From Litoribacillus peritrichatus (GTDB taxonomy: Bacteria > Pseudomonadota > Gammaproteobacteria > Pseudomonadales > Litoribrevibacteraceae), in the NCBI RefSeq assembly GCF_039537985.1, contig NZ_BAABBN010000004.1, forward strand, positions 992,001 through 1,056,000: 64,000 bases of DNA. The letters run 5' to 3'. The notes below the pieces were generated by a model that worked only from the letters and a program-made list of their open reading frames with translations, was not told the origin of the DNA and ran no database searches. The position numbers and the translations under genes were made by a program. Shown here one piece after another: positions 34,873-43,457 of this stretch (position 1 is its first letter; every line of letters begins with the position of its first letter).

Positions 34873-37350
34873 TTAAAATAAATCCATTTGTTGGTCTGTT
34901 AAGCGGTCGAAGTCCAGCCCGATGAAGGGCAAAATGCCATCGGCAATGGGTTTTAGCTGTTTTTCCAGATAATGTTGATAATCCAGTTCACTTTCTCGGT
35001 ATTCAATAGGCTCTGGTCCGGTCAACGTTATCACGTAACTGATCCAACCTTTATTCTGATATTGCAGAGATTTTCCTAGCGCGGCGTTTTTCTGGTCAGC
35101 GATTTTTGCTGACCGGGCATGAGGTGGAACATTTTTTACATAGTCTCGTAAAGGCCGTCTGAGCCGTTTTCGGTAAATGAGCTGGTGGTCGTTTTCACCG
35201 TTCAATGTTGCTTGAACTGTACGCTTAATAAAATGGGTTGGGTCTTGATCGTCGAAGATAATACGATACAAATGATGCTGAAACGATCTGGCTAAATCAG
35301 TCCAGTCGGTCCGGACAGTTTCAAGTCCTTTAAAGACCATTTCCTGTTTGCCGTCAATGGACGTTAGGCCAGCATATCGTTTCTTTGAACCGGCTTCTGA
35401 GCCGCGAATGGTAGGCATTAAAAATCGATGGTAGTGGGTTTCGAACTCTAGCTCCAGATAACAATCCAGATTGTATTTCTCGCGAAGCTCTTTTACCCAG
35501 TAGTCATTGATGTCCTGAGCCAGCTGTTTGCCAATGCCATTGGCCTGGCACTCACTTAACTCAGAGTCCAAAAGCACAAAGGTGGAATCAGTATCGCCAT
35601 AAATGACCTGATAACCTGCTTGTTCAATCCATAGCGCCGTTTTTTGCATGATTTTATGACCCCGCATGGTGATGGAGCTGGCGAGGCGAGTATCGTAAAA
35701 GCGGCAGCCGCCGGACCCTAAAACGCCGTAAAATGAATTCATAATAATTTTCAGCGCCTGAGATCTTGGGCCGTCTTTATCCTTTTTAGCTTGATCACGT
35801 TGAGCCCAAAGCTCTTCAATGATGTTTGGTAAAAAGTGATGGTGACGAGAGAACATGGCGCCTTTAAAGCCGGGAATCGCGTTGTCCGGATCTTTCAGAC
35901 CTTCAATCAAGCCCATAGGGTCGATTTTAAACGTGCGAATGATGGAGGGATAAAGGCTTTTAAAATCTAAGACCAACACATTTTTATAAAAGCCGGGCAG
36001 GGAGTTCATGACGTAACCACCAGGTGACGCCAGGCCGCCGTCGGGTGGCAAATTAGGTGAAATGTATCCCGCCCGGTGTAATTTAGGTAAATACAGGTTG
36101 GTGAAGGCTGCCACTGAGCCACCAATTTTATCAAGTTCAAGGCCGGTTAACTGACTTCTCAATATCAGGAAGTCCATGATTTCAGTGTGTATAAATATGT
36201 CCCAGACCAACTTACAGTCTTCCAGGTTATAGGCTGCCAGTTTTTGTTTGTTGTGTAGAAAGTCATGGGTTATGTGTTCAACGCGATTATCAACGTCTTC
36301 GGTTTTTTTGCCGCGTTTTAATAGTTTTTGAGCTACATTCTCCAGGCTGAAACTTTCAAAATAATACGTGGCGGTTCGTAATGCATCGATACCATCAATC
36401 ACCACCCGTCCCGGCAGTGTTACAAAACCTTGGTTTGCTTCAGTTCGCGAGTCGCGCCAACTCATTGGGCTTAAGCCCCGGCCCAGTCTGAGTGTGAGGT
36501 TCTGTTTTTTGGCTTGTTTGTGTAGCAGCTGAAAGTCGAAGTTAATGACATTCCAGCCGATGATGATGTCTGGGTTGAGCAACTGAATCTGGTTTTCCAG
36601 CGTCATCAATAATTGGTATTCATCTTTTACCCAAATGATGTTGATCTTGGGGTCATCAGTGGTTTCCGGTTGACCGATCATGATGACCGTTCGAGTCAGC
36701 TTATGCGAAGAGGTTTCTTTGTCGTTGGCTGACGCAGCTTGGGCTGGGTGGCCATAGAGACCGATAGAATACAGCTCACCTTCCATTGAGCACTCTATGT
36801 CCAATGAAAGGACATTGAAGACGGGCTTTATCTTTGAGGGCTTAATGCGAACGTTGGTGTATTCAGTGTAGTCAAGTTGAGTTTTAGGTGTACCAATGAA
36901 CTCAAAACTCCCATGAATATTGCGTTCAAATAAAAACTTGTCCTGCAGTTTAAGATCGTGCTCGAAGGTTTCAATGTCTGCCCCGGACAGTTGTTGCCTC
37001 GCTTTAAAGTGGTCGTCAATGGTGGAAAAATACATTGCCGAGACGGGTTTGTTTTCAAAACTTTGATGTTTAAGCGGATTAGCATGGTGAGCTATGTGTA
37101 GGCGATTTAGGATTTGAGAAGCTCTTTCCTGATCTTCGCTGTGTACAAAGAAAAGTGGGTTTTGATCTTCGAAAACGAGTTTTACTGTGCCTTTGGGTGT
37201 CCAGCCCCATAGAATGGTTTGAGTCTTAGGTTCAATGTTGGCGGCGGCGCTTTTAACGGCAGAAAGGTTTATCGCTTTATTCTTTCGTAGATCCTGAGCA
37301 TGGCGGGTTAAAAGAAAGCCATGTTGACGATGAAACTCAGGATCAGACAT
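34873..37350 (-). CDS. polB: DNA polymerase II (family B)
   Basis: An 825-residue family B polymerase with proofreading, the type used in E. coli for replication restart and translesion synthesis after damage. The exonuclease sites are intact: LSLDIECS (Asp184, Glu186), NVINFDF (Exo II) and YNLED (Exo III). The polymerase motifs are DFKSLYPSI (462-470), KIIMNSFYG (534-542) and YGDTDS (584-589), all with the expected residues. The C-terminus ends in QMDLF, a match to the sliding-clamp-binding consensus. Length is slightly above E. coli Pol II (783). No good ribosome-binding site or LexA box is visible upstream, so SOS control is not supported here. It converges with the RecA-like gene. Confidence 0.96.
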   Translation of the reverse strand: MSDPEFHRQHGFLLTRHAQDLRKNKAINLSAVKSAAANIEPKTQTILWGWTPKGTVKLVFEDQNPLFFVHSEDQERASQILNRLHIAHHANPLKHQSFENKPVSAMYFSTIDDHFKARQQLSGADIETFEHDLKLQDKFLFERNIHGSFEFIGTPKTQLDYTEYTNVRIKPSKIKPVFNVLSLDIECSMEGELYSIGLYGHPAQAASANDKETSSHKLTRTVIMIGQPETTDDPKINIIWVKDEYQLLMTLENQIQLLNPDIIIGWNVINFDFQLLHKQAKKQNLTLRLGRGLSPMSWRDSRTEANQGFVTLPGRVVIDGIDALRTATYYFESFSLENVAQKLLKRGKKTEDVDNRVEHITHDFLHNKQKLAAYNLEDCKLVWDIFIHTEIMDFLILRSQLTGLELDKIGGSVAAFTNLYLPKLHRAGYISPNLPPDGGLASPGGYVMNSLPGFYKNVLVLDFKSLYPSIIRTFKIDPMGLIEGLKDPDNAIPGFKGAMFSRHHHFLPNIIEELWAQRDQAKKDKDGPRSQALKIIMNSFYGVLGSGGCRFYDTRLASSITMRGHKIMQKTALWIEQAGYQVIYGDTDSTFVLLDSELSECQANGIGKQLAQDINDYWVKELREKYNLDCYLELEFETHYHRFLMPTIRGSEAGSKKRYAGLTSIDGKQEMVFKGLETVRTDWTDLARSFQHHLYRIIFDDQDPTHFIKRTVQATLNGENDHQLIYRKRLRRPLRDYVKNVPPHARSAKIADQKNAALGKSLQYQNKGWISYVITLTGPEPIEYRESELDYQHYLEKQLKPIADGILPFIGLDFDRLTDQQMDLF

Positions 37351-37372
37351 AAATCAGGACGGATATATTTTA

Positions 37373-37403
37373 AAAGGGATTAAATTGTAGAGGAAATCCC
37401 TTT
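37373..37403 (-). terminator. Hairpin between LysR gene and polB
   Basis: AAAGGGATT and AATCCCTTT (nine pairs, 13-base loop); in the - direction the right arm runs into TTTTAAAATA. It would end transcription of the LysR gene ahead of polB. Confidence 0.5.
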
Positions 37404-37468
37404 CAAGTGAAATCACCTGAGACATTATGAACACCTCACCGTTCATTCATGGCCGCAGGTCTCCGGTG

Positions 37469-38377
37469 CTAGCCTGCGTTTTGTTGTTTGCCGGTGTCAT
37501 TCATAGGCCAAAATTTCGACAATTGTTCTAACCAGGCTTGAATGAGTGGGTCTTGCATGCGCTTTGGTGAAATAGCAACGCCTAATGGAATGGTGGGCGT
37601 TCTGCCTTTCCATTGCGTACCCCAGCCTTCTTGTTCGGCCTTTTCTGCATCGTCTTTGCGTAATAATGCAATACCGGATTCTGCTTTGACTAATTCCCGG
37701 ATGGCTTCTTCTGAGTCGACAAATACTGTCTTGCTGGGCTCTAAGCCTGCATCACTCAGTATGGCTTCTTTGAGTTTGTAAAAAGGGCAGCGATTTGTGG
37801 TGTAAATCCAAGGTAGGTTTGCCAGGTCTTCGACAGAGGCGTAAGTTACTTGATCTCCCCAACCTGCCGGTGCAACTACTGCGGTGGGTATATCGGCCAA
37901 GTGAATTGTGTGGACGTCCAGAGACGCGCACGGCCCAAAGAAAAACCCTGCATCCAGTTTACCTTTTCTTACGTGAGTGATGTTGTCTGGTGACATTCCG
38001 TTCACGAAAGAAAGCTGGAGATCCGGGTAGTGCTCAGACGTGTCGGCGAGCAACTCTGGAAGCTTGAGGAATGATAAGTCTGAGTTAATGCCGATGGATA
38101 ACTGACCAACGATGGTTCCTTGAATGGAAGTGGCATCCGCGAGCATTTGATTGGAGGCTTCAAGAATTGCCTTGGCCTGAATTAACAGTCTTTCTCCGGC
38201 AGGGGTTAAGGACATGCCTTTTGGTGTACGGTCAAATAAGGCAACCCCGAGCGTTTCTTCCAATGACTTTAACTTTGCGCTGATGGCCGGTTGACTGGTA
38301 AATAATCTGTCTGCAGCCCGAGTCAGGTGTCCTTCTTCTGCCACAGTGACAAAGGCCTTGAGTTGATTGAGTTCCAT
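37469..38377 (-). CDS. LysR-family transcriptional regulator
   Basis: A 302-residue LysR regulator. The N-terminal winged helix is typical (LNQLKAFVTVAEEGHLTRAADRLFTSQPAISAKLKSLEETLGVALFDRTPKGMSLTPAGE), and the effector domain spans about 90-295. GGAGA lies seven bases before the ATG. It is divergent from a small membrane protein gene with 183 bases between starts, and the spacer contains a perfect seven-base inverted repeat that fits a LysR box. LysR proteins often regulate the divergent gene, so the small membrane protein is the first candidate target. The effector is unknown. It is unlike the first LysR gene in the window. Confidence 0.88.
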   Translation of the reverse strand: MELNQLKAFVTVAEEGHLTRAADRLFTSQPAISAKLKSLEETLGVALFDRTPKGMSLTPAGERLLIQAKAILEASNQMLADATSIQGTIVGQLSIGINSDLSFLKLPELLADTSEHYPDLQLSFVNGMSPDNITHVRKGKLDAGFFFGPCASLDVHTIHLADIPTAVVAPAGWGDQVTYASVEDLANLPWIYTTNRCPFYKLKEAILSDAGLEPSKTVFVDSEEAIRELVKAESGIALLRKDDAEKAEQEGWGTQWKGRTPTIPLGVAISPKRMQDPLIQAWLEQLSKFWPMNDTGKQQNAG

Positions 38378-38429
38378 AATGTCTCTCCGTACGATGATCT
38401 GGACATTGAACCTTAAATGCGTCTAAACC

Positions 38430-38450
38430 TCCATCGTAATAATCGATGGA
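38430..38450. promoter_or_regulatory. Inverted repeat, candidate LysR operator
   Basis: TCCATCG, TAATAAT, CGATGGA: perfect seven-base arms around a seven-base spacer, containing T-N11-A (TCG...CGA). It lies 53 bases before the LysR start and 110 before the divergent ORF. Confidence 0.55.
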
Positions 38451-38560
38451 CATGATCCAAAATTCTTATAGGGCGGCGGTTGTTGAAGGTTATTATTGCC
38501 TGTTACGATGCAATCAATTGCCGACTTAACGGATTAAAGGACTATATAGGGAGTGTATTT

Positions 38561-38941
38561 ATGGATGAGAAAGTTATGTCTTGGCCCAATGCGGTATTGG
38601 TGGCCATTGATCAACTTGGTAATGCAATTGCCGGCGGAAATCCGGACGCCACGGTATCGGCCAGAGTTGGCTACTTTGCCAAGAAAGCGCCTGAACCCAT
38701 GCGCTGGTATTGGCGATGTCTTGAAAGGGTCATTGATTTTACATTTTTGCCCATCGATGGCCCAGATCACTGTTGGAATTCATACCGGGCGGATAAATTA
38801 GAGCGGTTTCAGGAGGGGAGTGATTTGTTTCGTGCTGTGCTTGGGGTCTTTGTTATTCTGTTTTCTCTTCCTGCATCGGTCGCCTTGAGGTTGGCCGTTT
38901 TGGTTTATCCTCAATGGCACTGGAAACACCAATCTTGCTGA
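38561..38941 (+). CDS. Small protein with C-terminal membrane helix (126 aa), unknown function
   Basis: The ATG at 38561 has AGGGAG seven bases upstream and gives 126 residues; an upstream TTG frame (38480) has no such signal. The N-terminal 80 residues are soluble, with WPNAVLVAIDQLGNAIAGGNPDATVSARVGYF and a Trp/Cys-rich middle (MRWYWRCLERVIDFTFLPIDGPDHCW). The C-terminus has one hydrophobic helix (LFRAVLGVFVILFSLPASVALRLAVLVYP), ending QWHWKHQSC. The first part resembles small proteins of unknown function found in phages and many Proteobacteria, but I cannot name a family. It is divergent from the LysR gene, which may control it, and convergent with the diguanylate cyclase gene. Confidence 0.65.
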   Translation: MDEKVMSWPNAVLVAIDQLGNAIAGGNPDATVSARVGYFAKKAPEPMRWYWRCLERVIDFTFLPIDGPDHCWNSYRADKLERFQEGSDLFRAVLGVFVILFSLPASVALRLAVLVYPQWHWKHQSC

Positions 38942-39014
38942 ACCTGACAGATGACGTTCGAGCCGGATTGCATTTGATTGGCCTGAAAGTAAAGCGCCTT
39001 CGAACCAGGCTGTC

Positions 39015-40784
39015 TTAGCCGTATTTGCTGGTGTTGCTTTCGGCTCGACTGTTTTCAAATGTGGCGCCCTGAGTACTGTGAGCGTCTTTTTGGAGAAAGC
39101 CGGAGGTTTGTGAATCCGGTTCAGGCGATTCTTTCATGATTTTTTGTACCAATGATTTTGCGTTGGCCATCAAGGGCTCGTAATTGGCGGATGAATGGCA
39201 AAAGCGGTCTCGTCCGGATTCTTTGGCTTCGTACAATGCGATGTCTGCCGACTTCAGGAGAACCTCCGCTTTGTCACCTTGATGAGGGTAAGTGGCAATG
39301 CCGATGGATATGGTTAACTGACCCAGTGACTGGCCATGAAAATTCAGGTGTTGCTCTCTGATCAGGTCGCAAACTTTTGCTGCAACGATGTCTGAGTTTT
39401 CAAGGCCCGTTTCCGGAAGCACGATAGCCAACTCTTCGCCTCCGATACGGCACACTATGTCTTCACCCCGTAAGTTTTCTGTTAGCAAGGAGCCAAGAGA
39501 CTTGAGTACATAATCGCCGGCATCGTGGCCAAAGGTGTCGTTAAATCGTTTGAAGTGGTCCACATCCAGCATCAGAACGGATAAACATTGTTCACGTCTT
39601 TGTGCTCGCATTATTTCATGGTCCAGGCTTTCTTCCAGGAATCGACGATTGTACAAGCCGGTTAAAGGATCTCGAATGGCTTGTTCTCTTAGCTTGTCCT
39701 GGAGGTTGAGGTTGGCCAGCGCCAAACCAAGGTGTTCTCCGATGGTAAAGGCGACTTGCTGTTTTTCTTCGTTCAGATTTTCGTCTTTCAGGTACAAATG
39801 AAGAATGCCTATGGTGTTTCCGTGCGCTATTAAAGGAATACACAGGGTCTGGTCGCCATTGACTGTATGCATGTGTTTGCAGGGCAGGGTGGTGTGTTCA
39901 TCATTGGCTAAGTGGAATTTGCCTTTTCTAAGTGCCCAACACTCATCAGGCGCGTAAGATTTTTCTCCTGGCCAGTTTCCGCCCCAGTCCAGCTTGATTT
40001 CAAGTTGGTTTCTGGAGGAGCGCATTAATGAAATGGCGCCGTTAATGTCGCCCAAAAGACGAGGAACGATATCACCGACTACTTGTTGTGCTTCAGACAT
40101 GGTGTTACAGGCTGCCAGCATGTTGGCCAGGCGATGTAATAACTCTATTTCTTTGGTTCGTTCAGCGACACGGTCTTCGAGGCCTTCGCGCTCTTCGGAA
40201 ATGTGATGGTTGAGCATTTTATGAGACATAACCATCAAAACCAGAAGGATACTCAGAACGCCCAGAAATATAAAAGTCAGTAATGTTCTTAAGCCCCAGA
40301 GTGCTGAGGTCATGTGTTCTGTAGAGGTAGATACCCGGATAAAACCTTCAAAGTTATCGTCCTTAAATACTTCAGCATAATAAATAAGGTCTTCATCCAT
40401 GATCTTGCTGTGACGAGTGCTGCGACCGATTCCCTCCTTGCTTGCCTGGATGATTTCTGAGCGTTTGGCGTGGTTTTCGGCGTGTAAAATTTCTGAAGGC
40501 GTGAGGGTTGAATCTCCGACAACGGTGCCATCGGTCTTGATGAGGGTTACTCGGTAATCGGGTCTTATTTCGTGAAGCTCATCTGTGATTCTGTCGAGGC
40601 GTGGAATTTGGTTGTCGTGATAGGTTTTGTCCAGTGTTAACTTTGTCGCGTGAACTAAATTTATGAGCTGCTCGTCTGTATGTTTTAAAAACCAATGCTG
40701 AAAAGCTCTTTCCATCAGTATTCCGGATAACAAAGCTAGAACCACCATACCTAAGCATGGCCAAAACAGTAAATTTTTTTTCAT
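39015..40784 (-). CDS. Diguanylate cyclase with periplasmic sensor and GAF-like domain
   Basis: A 589-residue membrane protein that should make cyclic di-GMP from GTP. Helices at about 8-28 and 162-188 enclose a periplasmic sensor part of some 130 residues similar to those of PhoR/KinB-type sensors. A cytoplasmic GAF-like domain (about 215-360) follows, and then a GGDEF domain (about 365-530) whose catalytic motif is GGEEL (448-452), an accepted active variant. The inhibitory I-site RxxD is present (RGED, 439-442), so product feedback is expected. The final 50 residues look unstructured. No EAL domain is fused. It is monocistronic; the signal sensed is unknown. Confidence 0.93.
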   Translation of the reverse strand: MKKNLLFWPCLGMVVLALLSGILMERAFQHWFLKHTDEQLINLVHATKLTLDKTYHDNQIPRLDRITDELHEIRPDYRVTLIKTDGTVVGDSTLTPSEILHAENHAKRSEIIQASKEGIGRSTRHSKIMDEDLIYYAEVFKDDNFEGFIRVSTSTEHMTSALWGLRTLLTFIFLGVLSILLVLMVMSHKMLNHHISEEREGLEDRVAERTKEIELLHRLANMLAACNTMSEAQQVVGDIVPRLLGDINGAISLMRSSRNQLEIKLDWGGNWPGEKSYAPDECWALRKGKFHLANDEHTTLPCKHMHTVNGDQTLCIPLIAHGNTIGILHLYLKDENLNEEKQQVAFTIGEHLGLALANLNLQDKLREQAIRDPLTGLYNRRFLEESLDHEIMRAQRREQCLSVLMLDVDHFKRFNDTFGHDAGDYVLKSLGSLLTENLRGEDIVCRIGGEELAIVLPETGLENSDIVAAKVCDLIREQHLNFHGQSLGQLTISIGIATYPHQGDKAEVLLKSADIALYEAKESGRDRFCHSSANYEPLMANAKSLVQKIMKESPEPDSQTSGFLQKDAHSTQGATFENSRAESNTSKYG

Positions 40785-40915
40785 GGAATACGAACTCTGG
40801 AATCACAGGAAAATTAACACGGCTACTTGAATTGTATGCGAGGGAAAGGGGTTTCGCTATGTTTTAGACAGGATATTACGATGATTAGTTCTTAAAAAGG
40901 TGCGAGTTATGTCTT

Positions 40916-40956
40916 AGATGGAAGTAAGCGCATTATTAAGTGGCTTACTTCCATCT
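40916..40956 (-). terminator. Hairpin downstream of the desaturase operon
   Basis: A perfect 14-base stem (AGATGGAAGTAAGC with its complement), 13-base loop, 13 bases after the desB stop in the - direction. It has no T-run, so it may be an mRNA-stabilising hairpin rather than an intrinsic terminator. Confidence 0.5.
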
Positions 40957-40968
40957 TAAGAATAATCA

Positions 40969-42093
40969 TCAGTTGGAGGCAGTCAGAGGTTCCTTAGGTT
41001 TAGTTGCTGATTGAGGGAAGGAATATTTAATAATTCGTTTTAGTACTGTGAAATATTGCCTGGAAAAGCGACCTGTGTTGTAGGGAATACCATGTTTTTT
41101 AGCGATTGCTTGAACTTCAGGAGCCATCTGGGTATACCTGTGCGCAGGGATGTCCGGAAACAGATGGTGCTCTATTTGACAGCTTAGGTGGCCCGTCAGA
41201 ATGTGAAACCATTTGCGCCCTTCAATGTTGGAAGAGCCAAGCATTTGACGGTGGTACCACTGGCCTTTGGTTTCGTTGTTGCATTGTTCTTGGGAAAATG
41301 TGTGGATGTCTTCCGTAAAATGGCCACAGAAAATGATGGTGGATGTCCATAAATTACGTATCAGGTTTGCTAAGAAGTTACCAAGCAATACCGGTAGAAA
41401 CATAGGGCCTGAGATTAATGGGAAGAATATATAGTCTTTAAAAATTTGACGGCCTGCTTTGCTGAAGAAGGCTCGTTTCAGGTCGTGAGCGGAGAGTCGT
41501 TTCTTTCGGTTGTTTTTCTTTTTGCTGAAAACGCGATCCCCAGCTAATTCATGATAAGCAACGCCCCACTCGAATAACAAGCTTAATAACATGTAGATGA
41601 ACACCTGAAAGGTATTTTTAATTCGCCAAGGTAGGTCATTACTCAATCTGAGTAATCCGTAGCCGAAATCGCGGTCTTTGCCGATGATATTGGTGTAAGT
41701 ATGGTGCTCGTAGTTATGATAATGACGCCAGGAGTCTGAATCCCCTGCATTATCCCAGTCAAAAGAGCGGGAGTTGATGTTTGGGTCGTTCATCCAATCG
41801 TATTGACCGTGCATCACATTATGGCCAACTTCCATATTGTTCAGGATTTTTGAAAAGGCCAAGGCTAAAACGCCAAACACCCAATACATAGGGTGGATAA
41901 ACCCTAGTACCATTGAAATCCGGCCGAAAATACCGCTCCATCGTTCTATTCGGATGATTCTTCGAATGTAGGCAGCGTCTTCTTCACCAACTTTGCTGAG
42001 GGTTCTTTGTCTGAGTTCGTTTAAATCAGACTCCAGGGATTGGCTTAATTCTATGGGGAGTTGTTGCGTGGTTGCTTTTGTTGTGCTGTTCAT
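40969..42093 (-). CDS. desB: Membrane fatty acid desaturase (DesB-like)
   Basis: A 374-residue integral membrane di-iron desaturase. The three histidine clusters are present: HNVMH (91-95), HNYEHH (126-131) and QIEHH (306-310). Hydrophobic stretches at about 55-82, 160-182 and 220-258 span the membrane. The gene lies 19 bases after a ferredoxin-reductase-type gene, exactly the desC-desB arrangement of Pseudomonas aeruginosa, where the pair introduces a delta-9 double bond into exogenous saturated acyl-CoA. The same job is likely here. The ATG at 42093 has GAGA upstream. A stable hairpin follows the stop. Confidence 0.9.
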   Translation of the reverse strand: MNSTTKATTQQLPIELSQSLESDLNELRQRTLSKVGEEDAAYIRRIIRIERWSGIFGRISMVLGFIHPMYWVFGVLALAFSKILNNMEVGHNVMHGQYDWMNDPNINSRSFDWDNAGDSDSWRHYHNYEHHTYTNIIGKDRDFGYGLLRLSNDLPWRIKNTFQVFIYMLLSLLFEWGVAYHELAGDRVFSKKKNNRKKRLSAHDLKRAFFSKAGRQIFKDYIFFPLISGPMFLPVLLGNFLANLIRNLWTSTIIFCGHFTEDIHTFSQEQCNNETKGQWYHRQMLGSSNIEGRKWFHILTGHLSCQIEHHLFPDIPAHRYTQMAPEVQAIAKKHGIPYNTGRFSRQYFTVLKRIIKYSFPQSATKPKEPLTASN

Positions 42094-42112
42094 TGCTTTT
42101 CTCTACGATGGG

Positions 42113-43273
42113 TTAAATTTCAACTTGTACATCGCCTACAGGCAAAGAGACGCAAAGCTGGATCTCTTCTTCACCCGTATCTGATATTTGGCCTGTGGTT
42201 GTATTGAGTGTGATGCCGCTCTTTTTGGTGCACTTGCACTGATGACATACGCCCATACGGCAGCCGTAATTTGGGTTCAGTTGGGCTGCTTCTGCCAATT
42301 CCAGTAAAGTCGTCTTTGGTGTGGCGGAAACGTCTGTGGGCATGGCGTTCTTGATGAATTGCACGTTTCCCAACTCCGTATTGGAAATTTGAATGTCCTT
42401 GAGGTCTGGTTGGGTTGAGTGGGCAGAAAAGAACTCTTGAAGTATGTGTTGCTGTGAAACGCCTTCTTTAATGAGCGCCTGGCGGGTATCTGTAATCATT
42501 TGAGCTGGGCCACAAATAAAAAATTCACTGTCTATGAATGTCGGGCAGATTTGCCGGAGCATGTCGATTGAGAATCTTCCCTGTGATTTTGAATTGATAA
42601 AATGCACGTTGATTTTTGCGTGATTTTTTAAATGAGAATGACTTGCCAGCGTAGTGAGTTCTTCTTGGAATAGGTGCTCATCTCGTGCGAAATAAATTAA
42701 ATCTATAGACGAATCATGCCTCTCATACTTCAAGCTGCCTAGCATGCTTTTTATGGGGGTGATTCCTGTTCCAGCAGCTATTAGCACTTTGTGGTTTGGT
42801 CTGTCTGTGAGTGTGAAATCTCCTTTTGCTGCTGAAATCTGTGTGTACTCACCGGCTTTGAGACCATTAATCAGCCATGGCGTAACTTTACCGTTGTTTT
42901 GCTCTCGAATAGTGAGTTCTATCTTATTGTCTTTTTCCCAAAGCCGGGGAGCGGATGAAATGCTAAAGCAGCGTGTAAAAGCTGCGCCATTCTGGTGTGT
43001 GGTTAATTCAATGAATTGACCGGGTAGAAATCCGCTCCATTTTTTAGATGGTTGGAGTGTCAGTGCAATCACGTTGTGGCTGATTCGGACTACGCTCAGT
43101 ATTTTTGCTCTGAAGCGGTGGTTAGTCCACTGTGGAATAAATTGTTGAATTAAAGGTTCGAAATAGGAGTTTACTTCTTTACTGTTAACAAGTGATAGCG
43201 GTAGGTTGATTTTAATGAAGTCTTTAACTTGTTGTTTTTTAATAGATATGTTGTTTTTTGTAAGTGTTTTCAT
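42113..43273 (-). CDS. desC: Desaturase electron-transfer reductase (ferredoxin reductase with 2Fe-2S domain)
   Basis: A 386-residue NAD(P)H-dependent flavoprotein that supplies electrons to the desaturase. The FAD-binding segment RCFSISSA (102-109) and the nicotinamide-binding AAGTGITPIKS (166-176) lead into a C-terminal plant-type [2Fe-2S] domain with cysteines at 338, 343, 346 and 374 (NYGCRMGVCHQC...QLC). This is the DesC layout. The start is set at the ATG 43273, which follows a strong GGAGGA; a TTG four codons earlier overlaps that signal. It is the first gene of the desCB operon, and a palindrome of the fatty-acid-regulator type lies 18 bases upstream of the ATG. Confidence 0.9.
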   Translation of the reverse strand: MKTLTKNNISIKKQQVKDFIKINLPLSLVNSKEVNSYFEPLIQQFIPQWTNHRFRAKILSVVRISHNVIALTLQPSKKWSGFLPGQFIELTTHQNGAAFTRCFSISSAPRLWEKDNKIELTIREQNNGKVTPWLINGLKAGEYTQISAAKGDFTLTDRPNHKVLIAAGTGITPIKSMLGSLKYERHDSSIDLIYFARDEHLFQEELTTLASHSHLKNHAKINVHFINSKSQGRFSIDMLRQICPTFIDSEFFICGPAQMITDTRQALIKEGVSQQHILQEFFSAHSTQPDLKDIQISNTELGNVQFIKNAMPTDVSATPKTTLLELAEAAQLNPNYGCRMGVCHQCKCTKKSGITLNTTTGQISDTGEEEIQLCVSLPVGDVQVEI

Positions 43274-43290
43274 TTTTTCCTCCAAATTTC

Positions 43291-43308
43291 AGCTTACAGT
43301 TGTACTCT
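43291..43308 (-). promoter_or_regulatory. Candidate FabR/DesT-type operator in front of desCB
   Basis: AGCTTACA-GT-TGTACTCT: six of eight positions are symmetric, with a central TACA/TGTA dyad. From memory, FabR and DesT operators have a related AG..TACA-NN-TGTA..CT form. It sits 18-35 bases before the desC ATG, overlapping the expected promoter. Confidence 0.45.
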
Positions 43309-43403
43309 TAAATAATGAAAATTTCAAATGAATGTTTAAATTTATTGGGTGGTGTGTGTTGATTTGGTTGGGTTGAGTGAGGATATGGCTGAGAGGTTGA
43401 GCT

Positions 43404-43445
43404 TTCCTTGCTTGTACTGATGTGGGTATCAGGTCAAGCAAGGAA
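43404..43445. terminator. Long hairpin after ybaK-like gene
   Basis: TTCCTTGCTTG and its complement (11 pairs) enclose a second stem CTGAT/ATCAG with a two-by-two internal loop. It lies 13 bases beyond the stop of the ybaK-like gene; neither side has a T-run, so its role as terminator is uncertain. Confidence 0.5.
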
Positions 43446-43457
43446 GAATGGCTGGGT

